A DNA stretch of 64,000 nt, from positions 124,001-188,000 of the forward strand of contig CAXKVR010000195.1 in assembly GCA_964058845.1 (NCBI GenBank), given 5' to 3'. Below the pieces are notes generated by a model. It did not search any database. It saw only the letters and a program-made list of their open reading frames with translations, and had not been told where the DNA came from. Source of the DNA: Carex sylvatica. Lineage: Eukaryota > Streptophyta > Magnoliopsida > Poales > Cyperaceae. The position numbers and the translations under genes were made by a program. Shown one piece after another: positions 1 through 11,870 of the stretch. Position 1 is the first letter of the stretch. Every line of letters starts with the position of its first letter.

Positions 1-4
1 ATAA

Positions 5-589
5 TGCCCATTTTCAGAAGAGCTACTACCTATACAACGAACAATAATTCGACTCAAAGAGTTTGACATCTCGTCTTTTCTTAACCCTACATACGAGACA
101 CCTATTCTAGATGACAAAGAAATCCAGTATGAATTTGTCAGTGTGGTTGTAGAAGCATCGGGTTTGTGCAGAGCAGGCTCAGAGAGGTGGAGAGCTGATG
201 ACCCACTACTCGACTCGTTCTTATATGATGAAATTGGAATTTCATATGATTACTCTGACAATTCAAAGTACCTTTTTGACCTAATAGAGGAAGTGTTGAA
301 TGAGATAAGGAATAAATTTATCATTACCTCGCCTTGGGTTTGGTCTATTCATAAAATAGTACAGTCTGTGCCAGTGGGCGAAGACCTAATTAAGGAAGTG
401 TGTAAAGGTATTGATTTGCATTTAAAGCACAAGTTTCCGTGCACACTTGATCAAATAGTTGCAAAAGATATGGAGTATCGGTCCTGGATGGACACTCGAC
501 CTGATATTGAGGTCATTGATTTAGAAATTGGAGATGATATATTAGATGATCTACTAGAAGAAGCTATTTTTGACTTGTGGTTTTTATAG
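5..589 (+). CDS. 3' end of a DUF4378 (TRM/LONGIFOLIA-like) gene, partial
   Basis: The frame is open from base 5 to the TAG at 587-589, so only the C-terminal ~194 residues are in the window and no start is visible. The order of motifs fits the C-terminal DUF4378 domain: a YEFV..VVEASGLC helix, a W..DDPLLD..LYDE segment, KYLFDLIEEVLNEI, a W..IHKIV helix, an LDQIVAKDME..SWMD segment, and an acidic DLEIGDDILDDLLEEAIFDL end. In Arabidopsis this domain closes the TON1-recruiting-motif and LONGIFOLIA proteins, which act on cortical microtubules, cell elongation and division-plane placement; that role is inferred from family only. A splice acceptor may lie near 110, so the exon could start there and not upstream. 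The gene converges on the RopGEF gene, with about 1.25 kb between the two stop codons. Confidence 0.8.
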   Translation, partial: CPFSEELLPIQRTIIRLKEFDISSFLNPTYETPILDDKEIQYEFVSVVVEASGLCRAGSERWRADDPLLDSFLYDEIGISYDYSDNSKYLFDLIEEVLNEIRNKFIITSPWVWSIHKIVQSVPVGEDLIKEVCKGIDLHLKHKFPCTLDQIVAKDMEYRSWMDTRPDIEVIDLEIGDDILDDLLEEAIFDLWFL

Positions 590-1844
590 AAAAAGAAAAG
601 AAGAATCAATGTTTACTAATAAGTAACCTGTATGAATAATGTTGTTTGTGTAAATATAGGTCAAAGTTCCTTTTATTAGACAGAGTCAGGGAGGACTCCT
701 ATTTGAATTTTATGATTTCACTTCTTTTGTATAGGTTTCCCTTCTCACAGTTTTATTCTATATCTGTTGTGTTAGAACTTAGAAGAGCTCTTGTTTTTGT
801 TTGTGCAACGGTACCGTTATGCTAATAATGGTCAAAATGAAAGAAAAGGGTACAGATTTTTTTTTTTTTTTTTTTTTCATTTTGAAAACTTGACTGATGC
901 AGTCAAGGTTATATTTATAAATAAAAAAGTTCATTACAACCACTGCTTCAAATTCATCGATAAATAAATAAAAGCAAAAACAGATGAGCTTCTAACACCA
1001 GGGCCACCTGTTTGCAAATGACCTACATGCATACTCTACGTGATGGAGCAGCAAAAGAACACCTGCTTCCTCATGCCAATTTCTCCCATAGCCTGCTCTC
1101 TTCAACAATTCTGACAGCCAGGGTGTGTGCTGGTAACTTCGTTCCTCTAAAGATTAGAGCATTTCTATTCTTCCATATATATATATGCCAACATGCAAAA
1201 GGGGTACAGGTTGGGTAGATGAAATTCATTGGTTAACACTTTTGAAGTTATGATCTCATGGTCATGGACAAACTGTAAAACTGCATTTATATTTAGAGTT
1301 TTAACATTGTAGTTAAACAGTAAATAAGCATGTCATTTTTCATTTTGACATTTCCAAATGAACGTAATTCAACATTACAAACAATGGTACTGTTAACACA
1401 TAAGCAATGTAAATGATATAGATACTAATATTATTATTATTCACAACATCATGTATTACTTTACTTTAGTGGATAATATATAACATTAAGGCATGTCACC
1501 CTAGTTTTTTTTTATTTTTATTCAGACATACTGATGTAGATTTTCATCCTACTTTCTTTAACCGGATATAGCAGTAGGACCAATTTGGTAAAAAAATGAA
1601 AACATTCAAGGATCACTATGATACTTTTCGTTTCTTTTGATAAAAATCTCCACCCAAGTTAACCTACAATGGAAAACAGATCTGGCATTACACTTCATCT
1701 TTAGTAGCTAACACTAATGCTCATTAATTTTTACCAGAAGAAGAAGAAGAAAACTGAGTACTAAAGATAAATTGAATTATTTTTATACATTAGGTAACTA
1801 ATTAACTATTTTTTCTTGCTTTTCCTCTTCTGGTAAAAATAAAA
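590..1844. other. Intergenic region between two convergent genes
   Basis: This stretch should hold the 3' UTRs and polyadenylation signals of both neighbours. A T homopolymer of about 22 bases lies near 858-879 and a short GAAGAA run near 1737-1751. A 68-codon open frame at 1012-1218 shows no recognisable domain and is probably chance. I see no RNA gene. Confidence 0.5.
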
Positions 1845-4800
1845 TCATCTCTGCTTTACAGATGCATCAGTAAAAAGAACATCATCAATCAATGAAACAA
1901 TGTTGTGTGCCAGGCTTTCTAACACTCTCGAGTAGCTCTCCAGTACCGATTGTCCGACATCCTGAAACAAAATTATTTTAACTCGTTTTGTATGCAACAC
2001 TTGAGAACCAAACAGCTGATCTGAACTGTAAACACGATCTTCATATGAAAATGTACTTAAAGACCAAATTTTACACTTATAGAATTCTTTTACTATTTAA
2101 ACTTGAAAAAATAGAGATATTGATCATAGCACGGGTCAATCCATAATATGCATATTACCATAGTGTCACTCAAATCATATATATACATAACACCTAATAG
2201 ACAAGCCGAGTTTCCAGAATTTAAGGTATGTACAAGAAAATCTTTAAACAAAAATATTTATGGCTGTGAAAGATTATACCAAATTACTAGATCTCAGATT
2301 GTGTCCTAGAATAAAAATAAGCCTCCCGCCCTCCCCCTTCCCCCAGGCCCCAACCTCTTTAATATGAATTATTTTACACCTATTGAAAAAGAACTAGTCC
2401 AGAAGCTAAAATTTTATTTCCAGTTTTATCAATAGTTTAAAACCGACCATTGTATGAACAGAAAGTTGATGAAAATATTACAGTAAAACACATAAGCTAC
2501 TAAGTAACTAAACTACAAAAATTTGGGATATTACACCTGCCTCCCCTTCTGATAGTTCAGCTCTGCCCTCGACTTACGGTATTACAAAAAAATTAATACA
2601 TTTTACTGGGGGCCACATTTTGATATTCTGCTATCTTGTGCAGTATGGTTGTGCCTAAATGGTACCATACCAACATGATGTACTCCAAGAACTATATATA
2701 AATATATACATACATATGACATACCTTGTTATGTTGGATTTTGCTTGTATCAACTCTTGACTGAGGTAAACTGGGAAAACGCTGTCTCAAGCACAGCAAG
2801 AGACTCTCAGCTCGTGTCACTAGCACAAAGTTTTTGTCACTCACATCCATTAACTCCTTAACCTTACTCCATGACGGTTTTGATTTGGTGGGCCGTGCTT
2901 TTCTTTGCCACACGTACATGGCCGCCTCCACACAGTTGGCCAAGGCAAGCGCCTCATGCTCGGTAGAAATTCCAAGACTGTCGAGGAGGTGTTCTGGAGA
3001 GAAACGGTCCATAGTTGACATGTAGCGATATATTGAGTCTCCTACGCATGCTCGTCCACTCTACATAGTAAAGAATGAGTCTTGGGTTAGTTATGGATGC
3101 TGATACTACTATAGAACTAGTAAGGTTTTACTTTTATTTCCTTGATTTTTCGTTTCAAAGATAGGTTACTCTTATTTTCCTAAAAACCCTTAAGACTATG
3201 ATGATAAAAGGCTCTACCTATCAATCCATATATGCATCGATGTGTTTACTGTTTGGAAATATTTTTCAAGTTTAATTTGTTCCTCAAAAGTCATTGGATT
3301 TTTCATTTGTCACAATCAAGTCACTGGGTTACTTTTTCCGTCCAAAATACTATCGGAATATGCTCGTCCATCCCATGTCACTTTATATTTTGTTAGTATT
3401 TTGGAAGGAAAAAGTAACGGAGTGACTTGATTGGAACAAATAAAAAGTTCAATGGCTACAAAGGGACAAATTAAATTTGAGTGACAAATTCATGACAAAG
3501 GACAAAGTTTAGTGACCTCTGGAAAAATTTACCCAAGATTTTATTTATTTTCAATTTTTCTTTTATCTTTTTCCTTCTGAAGGGAGTGGGTTGCATTATA
3601 TATTTATATGGCAGGCAGTATTAAACATCTGAATGCAACATAAGCATATGCGTGTCAGTTGGCATTACGGTATGCATGACGTCTCTCACCTTGGGAAGTG
3701 CTTGAGTGTATGATTCTGGAATCTCCATTTCAGCAAGGATCGCGCAATTTATAGCCAAAGCCGCCTTGTGAATCTGATATGCGCAATCCCGCTTCTGCCT
3801 CAAATGTTTGCATGCTTTCTCAGATAAACCAGAATCCGGTAAACACGGTACTGGCATCCACCACTTATCAACATTTCGGTGAGGCGCAGTTACAAGTGGG
3901 GCCACTGCATTGTTTTCTAGTATTTTCTTTTCATCTATGTACCAGAACTCTGTCTTCTCAAAGTCATCCAGTATTTCCTGTGACAATTTGATTCTTAAAA
4001 TTAATGGTGATATCACAACTTCTTTTTTTTTTCTTTTGCATTTCACATTTTAAGCTTGCACTTGCACTTTTCATGAATTGTAAATGTTAAAATTCAGCAT
4101 GCCTCAGGTGAAAATCTGAACCACTAATTTAGCTGATACAGAATCCCAACTTCTGAAAATAAACACATCACTTTAATATTTATTATTTAATTTCCTCAGG
4201 CATTTTTTATTAACTCAGGAAATTTTAACTCAAATAAAAGGAGAAAATTTCAAAAGCCTCTTTCTATTAATAATAATTTAAGAAGTTAGAGTGAGGCTAT
4301 GGTAATATGCATATTACAGATCATGCCGTGCTCTGGAACCATATCTCTATTTCAAAGTTCAAACAATTGATCCGAATCTTTAGACATGATGTCCATATGA
4401 AAATGTACTTGCGGACCAAATTAATATTTTTTAGAATTTTTGTATTATTATTTTTTAGAAAGGTAGAAAATCACTGATTTTGGATGATGGGATGGGCTGA
4501 GGTGCTTTATAAAGCATAAGGCCATTTGGTGCTTTGCGTCTTTATTTCCATCTCCAAAGTTCAAAGAGCCGATCCGAACCACTCAACATGATCTCCATAT
4601 TAAAACATCCATATAGAATGTGATTTTCTACCTATCTAAGAAAGTAATAAAAAAAATGGAAAAAGTTGGTCTGCAAGTACATTTTTATATGAAGATCATA
4701 CTGAATGGTTAAGATCGACTATTTGAATTTCAAAAATGGAGATACGAGTCCATAGTGTGGGTCGCTGTGTAGTATACATATTACCATAGACTCACTCATT

Positions 4801-5658
4801 TAATGGTTTACTCACAAGAAGCATGGCATCCAATTTTTCAAGTGCAGGCAGATTGATTGAAATATCAGATCTTGGTCTAGTTGCCATCACCTAAATGTAC
4901 AAACATAGAATTTCAAGAATAAAATTACATACAGTAAATTATAATTTTGTATGAAATAGTAATCGGATGGAGCAGTGACCTCTAACTTGGTTCCATCTGG
5001 CAGAGATTGCGAAGACGGGAATAACTCGACTATGTATTCGCAAACAGTGAGAAGGCAGTCCATCTCTCTTTGCCACATAAGTTTGTTCTCCACCGGCAAA
5101 GGTTCCAGTTTATGGCAATTACCAAACACGGTTGCTGCTAAAAATCAATGTAGAGATTAAAAGTGGACGTACCAATGTAGAGAAGAGATTGGTATGAAAA
5201 GGCAAATTAAAAAGAAAAGAGGTAGCAATACCATACCATAGAGATTAGTAATTGCATTTGAGATAGCCACAGCACTAGAAACCCCTTTCCCACTCCCTGA
5301 CATGTCTTCTCCGAGTAGAAGCTTGGAAAATTTCTCCCTCACCACTTGTATTTCTACATAAATAAATATATTAACCAATTGTAAATTTACATTACTGGTA
5401 TGAAATTAAATTAAATTAAATTTTTTTGGGCTACGTTAACGTACCATTATGAGCTGCCCTTTGATCGAGAACCTCGGCACGTTCCTTGACACTGAGCTTG
5501 TTTTCTAGTGGCGAAGGCAGCTGTAGCGGCCATGTCTTGTGAAGAGACTCGTAAGAAATGATGAGGTGGTCGAGTCGTTTAGAGAGAGAGAAGAGAGAAG
5601 TAGGATTGAGATCTGGTTCTGAGGTTTCGTCACAAGTAGAGGCGCTATCCCTATCCAT
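1845..5658 (-). CDS. RopGEF (PRONE-domain guanine nucleotide exchange factor), complete, 7 exons
   Basis: Exons run 5658-5445, 5353-5237, 5137-4980, 4890-4816, 3977-3690, 3060-2725 and 1961-1845. Every junction is GT..AG and keeps frame, giving 434 residues. The first ATG follows a GA-rich leader. PRONE landmarks in order are [30 protein letters not shown], the [10 protein letters not shown] helix, [78 protein letters not shown], and [27 protein letters not shown] proteins load GTP on plant ROP/RAC small GTPases at the plasma membrane, usually below receptor kinases, and control polar growth. The segments around SSQSLPDGT and [13 protein letters not shown] resemble the RopGEF14 type as I remember it. 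Only ~60 residues precede PRONE, and the protein stops at SVKQR right after it, so the variable C-terminal tail of many RopGEFs is absent. Three introns carry palindromic MITEs. Confidence 0.93.
2005..2180. mobile_element. Partial copy of the palindromic MITE family (last RopGEF intron)
   Basis: The segment carries the family core (GATCTGAACTGT, then CTTCATATGAAAATGTACTT, then AGACCAAATTTTACA). It ends with ATATTACCATAGTGTCACTCA, nearly the same as the right end of the full copy at 4289-4799. The matching second arm is missing, so this looks like a decayed or half copy. Confidence 0.5.
3258..3492. mobile_element. Palindromic MITE in a RopGEF intron
   Basis: Two arms of about 85-90 bases pair with each other. 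The arm containing TCAAGTCACTGGGTTACTTT is mirrored by AAAGTAACGGAGTGACTTGA, and TAATTTGTTCC by GGACAAATTA, around a centre near 3370. It lies in the intron between the 3977-3690 and 3060-2725 exons and has no coding capacity. Its sequence is unlike the core of the MITEs at 4.3, 20, 45 and 56 kb. Exact ends and target duplication could not be fixed. Confidence 0.6.
4289..4799. mobile_element. Full-length palindromic MITE in a RopGEF intron
   Basis: The left end reads GAGTGAGGCTATGGTAATAT and the right end is its inverse (ATATTACCATAGACTCACTC). Inside, the arms share GATCCGAA/TTCGGATC-type and AAAATGTACTTGCGGACC-type motifs in opposite directions around a centre near 4490-4540. It fills most of the intron between exons 4890-4816 and 3977-3690 and stops only ~16 bases from the 4816 splice donor. 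Confidence 0.7.
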
Positions 5659-5700
5659 GCTTCTACTCGTCTTCTCGGACTTGGATCTAGCCTCTAAGAA

Positions 5701-5870
5701 AGAGAGAGAGAGAGGAGAGAGAGAATTTTCTAGAGAAGAAGGGGGGAATTGAATTAATTTTCTTCACCTGCTCTGCTGGCTGCTGGCTGCTGGCTGCTGG
5801 CTGCTGGCTGCTGGCTGCTGGCTGAGTCTGAGAGTCTGAGCCTGAGCCTGAGCCTGAGTCTGAGTCTGAG
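5701..5870. repeat. Simple repeats in the RopGEF leader
   Basis: An AGAG tract (about 5701-5725) is followed by a 7-base CTGGCTG tandem (about 5765-5823) and a CTGAGC/CTGAGT hexamer run (about 5824-5868). They lie just upstream of the RopGEF start codon at 5658 and probably belong to its promoter or 5' UTR. On the minus strand the hexamer could read as a Ser-Gly/Ser-Asp run, but nothing supports its translation. Confidence 0.6.
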
Positions 5871-5879
5871 TTGAGTTCC

Positions 5880-7046
5880 AATGCGACCTTTAATTTTTAA
5901 TTATAACTATTAAATTAAAAGTTGATAGGCCAATAATAATTTGGAGCCGTGAAACCAAAGTCGACAGGCGTAGGCTGGCAATTACCTACGACTACGAGAC
6001 GATTATAGCATTAGCAGGCCAACTTTTGTCTGTCTTGCTTTTGAGTTTTGAACTTTTGATCGATCAGCTTTTGACCTTTTGTCTGTCTTTGTTTTACTTT
6101 TACGAATTACAATTATAGCGGTCCAGCTCCAGCATAACTAGGAAGTTGGAACTGGCGCCATAAGCACGCCAATTCAATCCGGATTCTCTGCATTCACACA
6201 GATTTTCAGTTAATGCATAGTGAAATCAGGGCCGTCCGATCTGTGTTCACACGTTTTTAAAAATATAGATGAACTAAATAACCGAGGGAGAGAGAGAGAG
6301 AGAGAGAGGAGATGACACTATTGTCGATCAAAATTTTGAGGTTAAAGTGGAAGAAATTAAAGACCAAAGTAAAAAAGGTTGCTTACATTTTTGTAGTGAT
6401 GCAATTAATTAAGGTTGCCTTTCCTCGAGCTTCACATCCACGTGCCTATATATATGCGCAATGAATTCTGTTTTGCTTTGGGAGTGTCGAAGCCAAACAA
6501 AAATGATGTGTTTTTGTCTCCTCTTTTCTTCTCTTATCGCTTCAACTCAAGTGGGTTCACAGGAGAGGAGAGGAGAGGAGAGGAGTTATGAAAATGTGCC
6601 ACAGGGATCCAGAGTCATATTAATTTCATTTGTGATGAATAATTAATTATCATTTCATGCAAAGGAGAGGGAATAAAATAATTACAATGATGAATGTAAA
6701 TGATCGATTCGATGTGCTCCTCAAAGAAGAAAACAATTAAATTGGAACATTAATTGATAGCTTATATATATGCAGTGCAGGAGAGCTGAATTCATCAAAT
6801 TATTAATTTAACGAATATAATCAATTTTAACGATGCATGCTGATATATTCATAATTCATATATTCCCGGCCCCCAATGAAAATGACAAAACGCTAGCTAT
6901 AGTATTGCCTCACAAAATGCTATATATATATATATATATATATATTATCTCCATCCTGGAGTGCAGACATGCTATTGCCATCATTATTTTTTTCCAACAG
7001 AAAAATTTAAGGTGTCGAAATAAAAATAAACAAAGGCTCTCATTCA
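5880..7046. other. Intergenic region upstream of RopGEF
   Basis: AT-rich sequence without a recognisable gene. Simple repeats are a GA tract near 6290-6309, a GAGAG(GA) pentamer run near 6562-6585 and a (TA)n tract near 6921-6946. The last eight bases before the hAT element (7047-7054, GTGGCGAT) are its left target duplication. Confidence 0.5.
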
Positions 7047-7204
7047 GTGGCGATTAGGGGTTTGCTAACGGGTAGGGTATATCCGGGGTCGGGTACGGAT
7101 ATGGATCGGGTACGGGTATTTCGGGCCAGGTATCACGGGTATTTTTTTTCAAAATCCGTACCCTACCCGTGTTATACCCGTGTCCGTGGTACCCGACACG
7201 GATA

Positions 7205-7545
7205 GGGCGGTCCGGTCTGGGTTTTTTTTTCCTGTTTTTTTCTCTGGGATTTTTTTCTTTTTTTTCAGTTTTTTCTCTGTTTTTTTTCGGTTTTTTTTTT
7301 GGTTTTTTTTTTGGTTTTTTTTTTATGTTTTTCTCTGTTTTTTTTTTTCTGTTTTTTTTTCTGTTTTTTTTTCTGTTTTTTCTCTGTTTTTTTTTCTTTT
7401 TTTTTCTGTTTTTTTTTCTGTTTTTTCTCTGTTTTTTTTTCGATTTTTTTTTTCTGTTTTTTTTTCTGTTTTTTTTTCTGTTTTTTCTCTGTTTTTTTTT
7501 TCTGTTTTTTTTTTCTGTTTTTTTTTACGGTATTTTTTTACGGTG
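7205..7545. repeat. T-rich low-complexity array near the hAT left end
   Basis: Runs of 6-10 T separated by CTG, CTCTG or CGG repeat for about 330 bases. On the other strand this reads A-runs with CAG, the same flavour as the 14-base AAATTAAAAAACAG array inside the right half of the element. Open frames here encode only Phe/Cys/Leu/Ser strings and are not genes. Confidence 0.8.
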
Positions 7546-8151
7546 CTGTACGAATATTATTACGTGTTTATAATTCGACTTTTAAAATCAAAATAGTTCA
7601 ATATCAAATAGTGTATATAAATAAATAAAATTTGTAACTTATATATAAAAAATATTCATGCGAAAATTTGTATATTTATTCGGCTAAATACAAATGTATT
7701 TATTTATTTCTTTACACCAGTCATTTTATTTTATTTTCAAATTTTCATTCTAATTATATAGTTTCATAATTTATTTATATCTATAATATATTTTATAAAC
7801 GTTCATTTATTTTTAATATGTTACATAAAATATAAATCAAAAATATAATTAAATCAGAAACTTTAAAAGAATAAAATAAAAATAAAAAATTTCTTAAATC
7901 AATTACTTTAAAAATAATTATGAATTATTTTAAAATAATAGATTAAAAAATAAAAGTTACCCTCCTCCTTAATTCCGGACTTGGGACCAGCTATGTAAAA
8001 TAACATATGCAGAGTTCTAACTTTTTTTTTGTTAGTAATTCTTCTTTAAAATAGATAACTTAAAAACTAATTGAAATGTTTAGAAATTTATAATTTAAAA
8101 AATAACCATAAAGATTAAAAGAGGTTAGAAATTTATACCGACACTACCTAT

Positions 8152-10410
8152 TTAGTAGTTTGGATTCATATACCATTGTTCGCTCTCTTCGGCACCGTCA
8201 GAATCCGAATTAGCCTCACGTCGCGCCTCGGTACCGCTTTCTTCAGTGTCGGCTTCAGATGATGATGGTTGTTGAGGCACATGTTGCGTACGCTCTTCAG
8301 CAGCAATCCAATCCTTCAAGCACACAAGTCTCTCAAAAATATGTGCACCCAACTTACTTCGTTTATCGGAGAGGATCCTGTTCGCCGAACTGAAACAACT
8401 TTCAGAAGGGACGGTTGATACGGGCACGGTAAATACGTCGCGGGCCATCATCGCCAGCGTTGGCAAGGAACTTTGATGCCTCCTCCACCATGCCATCACG
8501 TCAAGTCCTTGTTCACTTTCGTTGATCATCGATATATAGCCCAATAACTCGTTTGTGGATGTGTGCGGTTGGCTCTCCGACTGAAAATCTGCTAATAATC
8601 CACCACTGCTAGTGCTCCTAGAATTGGAACTATTAAACAATTAAAAAAATTAGTGGACAAATAATGTAGATATTATAAATAATAAAGATTGAAAACACAT
8701 GTATATTTATATTCATACCTAGGGGCGGACGGGACGAAGCTGGGTTTCGGTTGTCACTCATTCTTGAGTGGTATATGTTAAACATCTCATCGAACTTCGA
8801 ATTCACGTAAGCCTCCACCCCGGTTGATTCTAAATGTAAATTCTGTTTATACCTCTCAACTACTTTGATCGTGTAAAATTTCTTGTATGCCGGGTGGAGA
8901 CAGTTTGCGATAATGGCTAGGAGAGGTACATCTTTCCAATATTTTAGAAATTTTTGTTTCATGGCATCTACAATTGGCGTGAGAGATGCATCATAGATTT
9001 CATATTGTTCTAATTCGCAATACACCTTGGAGATTTCATAGAGATGTTTCAGCAGCTCAAACGACGTCGGTGAGTACGAGCATGATAGTTGAACGGTTGC
9101 AGTAAAAAAGATTCCTAGGAATTTGCTAAGTCTTTGCAGTTTATCTCATTCTTCGTCAATGAGTCCGAATTGCAATGTCTCGGGGTTGGAGCTTCTCAAA
9201 AACTCACCTATGACAGCTTTGTAGGGAAGGCATCGGTTCAACAACCTATATGTTGAGTTTCAACGGGTATCTATATCCCAAGGTACCTTCAACTTGCTCA
9301 ATCTATAGGTGACGCATAATGCAGCAAACTGTTGTTTTCTTTCTTGGTTTGAAACAATGTGGTTGAGGGCATTCTTAAATTTAATTATCAATAGTTTTAC
9401 AGCTTCTGGTTTTAGACCCGCCTTCACGACGAGGTTAAGAATGTGGCAAGCACACTTTTGGTGAAACATTTCACCATTCATGATCGAATTTAGTAACCGT
9501 TTAAAAATCTCAATGGAAGCAATGTTGTTGCTAGCATTATCGAAGGATATAGAAAAAACCTTGTTACCCAAATTCCTCTTAAGGTTATACTCTTCTAAAA
9601 CCTCAATAATGGATTTGAAAATTATATTTGCAGTGTGGGGGGAATCCAAAACTCGAAAACTTAATATTCTTTTTTGTAATACCCAATGATCATCGATCCA
9701 ATGGCCGGTAATACAAGAGTACCCAAGGCCATGTTTACCGGCAGTCCATATATCGGAGGTAATTGACACCTTATTGTTTTGGTATGCAAATAGAGTTTTA
9801 AGGTCATTTTTGGTCGAGGTAAACTGATTTTTTATTTCACCAACCATCTTTCTATGATGGATCCTCTTGTACATTGGTTGACCTAACCCCCGAATGCATA
9901 ACCGGGCAAAACTCGTGCAACCACCCATACTTATTGGTTGTTCTTTATGGGTAATGTACCGGGCCAATTCACTAAGCATTTTTGATTCATCGAATTTTGG
10001 ATTTGTTCTGGTACCATCCGCGTTTATAAGGGTTTAGATTTGTCTCGGTTCAGGATTTTCAGTTGGAACCTCACCCTTTTTTTCGTGCATTTCGGCATGT
10101 CTCTTAAAAGTACTCATACCACTAGTTTGTTTATACTCAAAAGTTTGTCGGCAATTTTTTTACCTTACATTGTCCAAAAGTCATAATGTTGTTATTCCCT
10201 CTGATAATATTGTAAAACCTCGCCCACGGTTGATTGTATTCAGGGGGAGGTCTTTTAGTCTTCTTTCCTGCTGGTTCTTGCGGCGGATCACTTTTCGAAG
10301 GAGGGACAACTTCTTCTTGAATTTCAGGTTCACCTGTCGAAGGTGTACCTCCTACAGGAGCAGTGTCAGTGAATTGACTCGATGCTACAGAAGAAGAGCC
10401 AATGCCTCCA
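8152..10410 (-). pseudogene. hAT transposase (BED/RICESLEEPER-like), 3' part, decayed
   Basis: From the retroelement junction the reading gives a Ser/Pro-rich segment, then a damaged BED zinc finger (PWARFYNII..., a Cys, and a distal TFKRHAEMH). Next comes a transposase core with VSITSDIWTAGKHGLGYSCI, HWIDDHWVLQKRIL and SFDNASNN, then the C-terminal dimerisation region (LDVMAWWRRHQSSLPTLAMM, VPVSTVPSESCFSSANRILS). An 89-base intron fits 8718-8630. Defects are a frameshift between 10037 and 10137, and in-frame stops at 10034-10036, 9260-9262 (where DTRWNS is usual) and 9146-9148. The family cuts and pastes hAT elements. The overall order and the hAT C-terminus are clear; the damaged BED finger is less so. 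Confidence 0.88.
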
Positions 10411-11845
10411 TGATAAGCCAAAATTGTATCTATTGAAACCTAGGGTTAGTTATGTAAATTAAGCCACGTTTTGATTAAATTAGGTTTAATTAGGTTAAAA
10501 TATCTGAAAGTTCAAGTTACTGCACTAGTTATGTTTATTTTACAGGTAATTTGTAGTAATTCAAGTATTTGGAGCTTAACGGAGCAAAACGGATAATTTG
10601 TAGCAAGTCAGCACGAAGATTGGAGCAACTGTCAATGCTATTGCGGCCCGAAGTGATTCCCATTGCGGCCCGTAACAAAACAAGTCAGAGCCCTTTCATT
10701 CCTGCACATTCATTGCGGCCCGTAACCACAATCATTGCGGCCCGTAATGACTTCTATAGTTTCTGCGCGACAAGGTGTTAACTGCCTCTATTCATTGCGG
10801 CCCGCAACCAACTCTACTGCGGCCCGCAATAAGTCGGTTCAGAGCCCGAATTTGCTATTTTTAATTATTTATTTAGGATTTGAAGGGGGATTGAAAAGAG
10901 AACAGTGAGGGACGAAAAATTAGACAGTTTTTAGACAGAAAAGAAGAGAGAAAAGAGAGGAGAAAAAGAAGATCATTGATCAACCGGTTTTATTATTTTT
11001 TTCTTTCCTTTGAAACTCTTTGAACTCTTTTAATTTCATTTGTGTTTTAGCCATGATTGGCTAAAGGCTTTTCTAGGGTTAATTAGGGCTGTAATTGAAA
11101 CTTTTGTTATGATTTAGTTGGTTTTATTTCATATCTTCTTGTTCTTTATTATGATCTATTCTTTATTTTAATTGATTGTGAAGACTTAATCGAAATCACA
11201 TGAAATCTTAGGATTTGGTATTTGCAATTGAGAAATTGAATATTAAGTCTTGACCATGAAGAATAGGGTATTTGATAGGCTAAGTACCGAGAGGTGACGC
11301 GTGTCTTATACGGGCTTCACCCAATAGTTTAGGGAATTGTGCCAAGTACCGAGAGGTGACGAATAGCTTTCTAGATCAATTGGGACAGTAAGAACTTAAT
11401 GACTTTAGATTAGTGTAGCCAAGTACCGAGAGGTGACGTTTATTCTAATTTGAAGATGGTATTAATATAGAGATATCACTTTGTACCTACAACATCCAAC
11501 TGTGCCTTCATAAATATAAGATCAAATTTAACAAACCAACTAATCATGACATTAGTGGATAGGAACCCTAAGAAACCCTAATTTATCTTACTTGTTTAAA
11601 ACAAAATTTCGCTTTAAGACTTTAGTTTAATTCAGTTCAATCACTACCAAACAAACCTCTTAAACAAACAAAACACTTTTTACTTCGCTTTTACTAAATT
11701 AAATCGTTAGGTTAGAATTGATATTTCGACTTGTCCCTGTGGAGACGATCCCTAAGTACTACTTGACTAGGTTGTATACTTGCAACCAAATTGAGTATAA
11801 ACTAGGATTTATTGCTTGCATAAGAGATATAGAAATCTCACATCA
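10411..11845 (+). repeat. Left LTR
   Basis: It starts TG and ends CA. The U3 part carries six copies of TGCGGCCCG between about 10641 and 10830, on a background of long A-rich and T-rich stretches. Farther downstream the 18-base motif AAGTACCGAGAGGTGACG occurs three times (near 11283, 11345 and 11421). Short frames inside, such as 10569-10781, are not genes. Confidence 0.95.
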
Positions 11846-11851
11846 AGTTTT

Positions 11852-11870
11852 TGGCGCCGTTGCCGGGGAC
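11852..11870 (+). promoter_or_regulatory. Primer-binding site for tRNA-Asp
   Basis: TGGCGCCGTTGCCGGGGAC lies six bases after the left LTR. It is the complement of the 3' end of plant tRNA-Asp(GTC) as I remember it. This primer is typical of the Athila/Tat branch of Ty3/gypsy elements and is the main reason for placing the element there. Confidence 0.85.

Noticed and set aside
1012..1218. 68-codon plus-strand frame
   Set aside because: No homology pattern, low complexity near its end, and it lies in the shared 3' region of two convergent genes.
7169..7628. Three overlapping long frames encoding Phe-rich proteins
   Set aside because: They come from a T-run/CTG low-complexity tract inside the hAT element; all three frames are open because the tract lacks stops.
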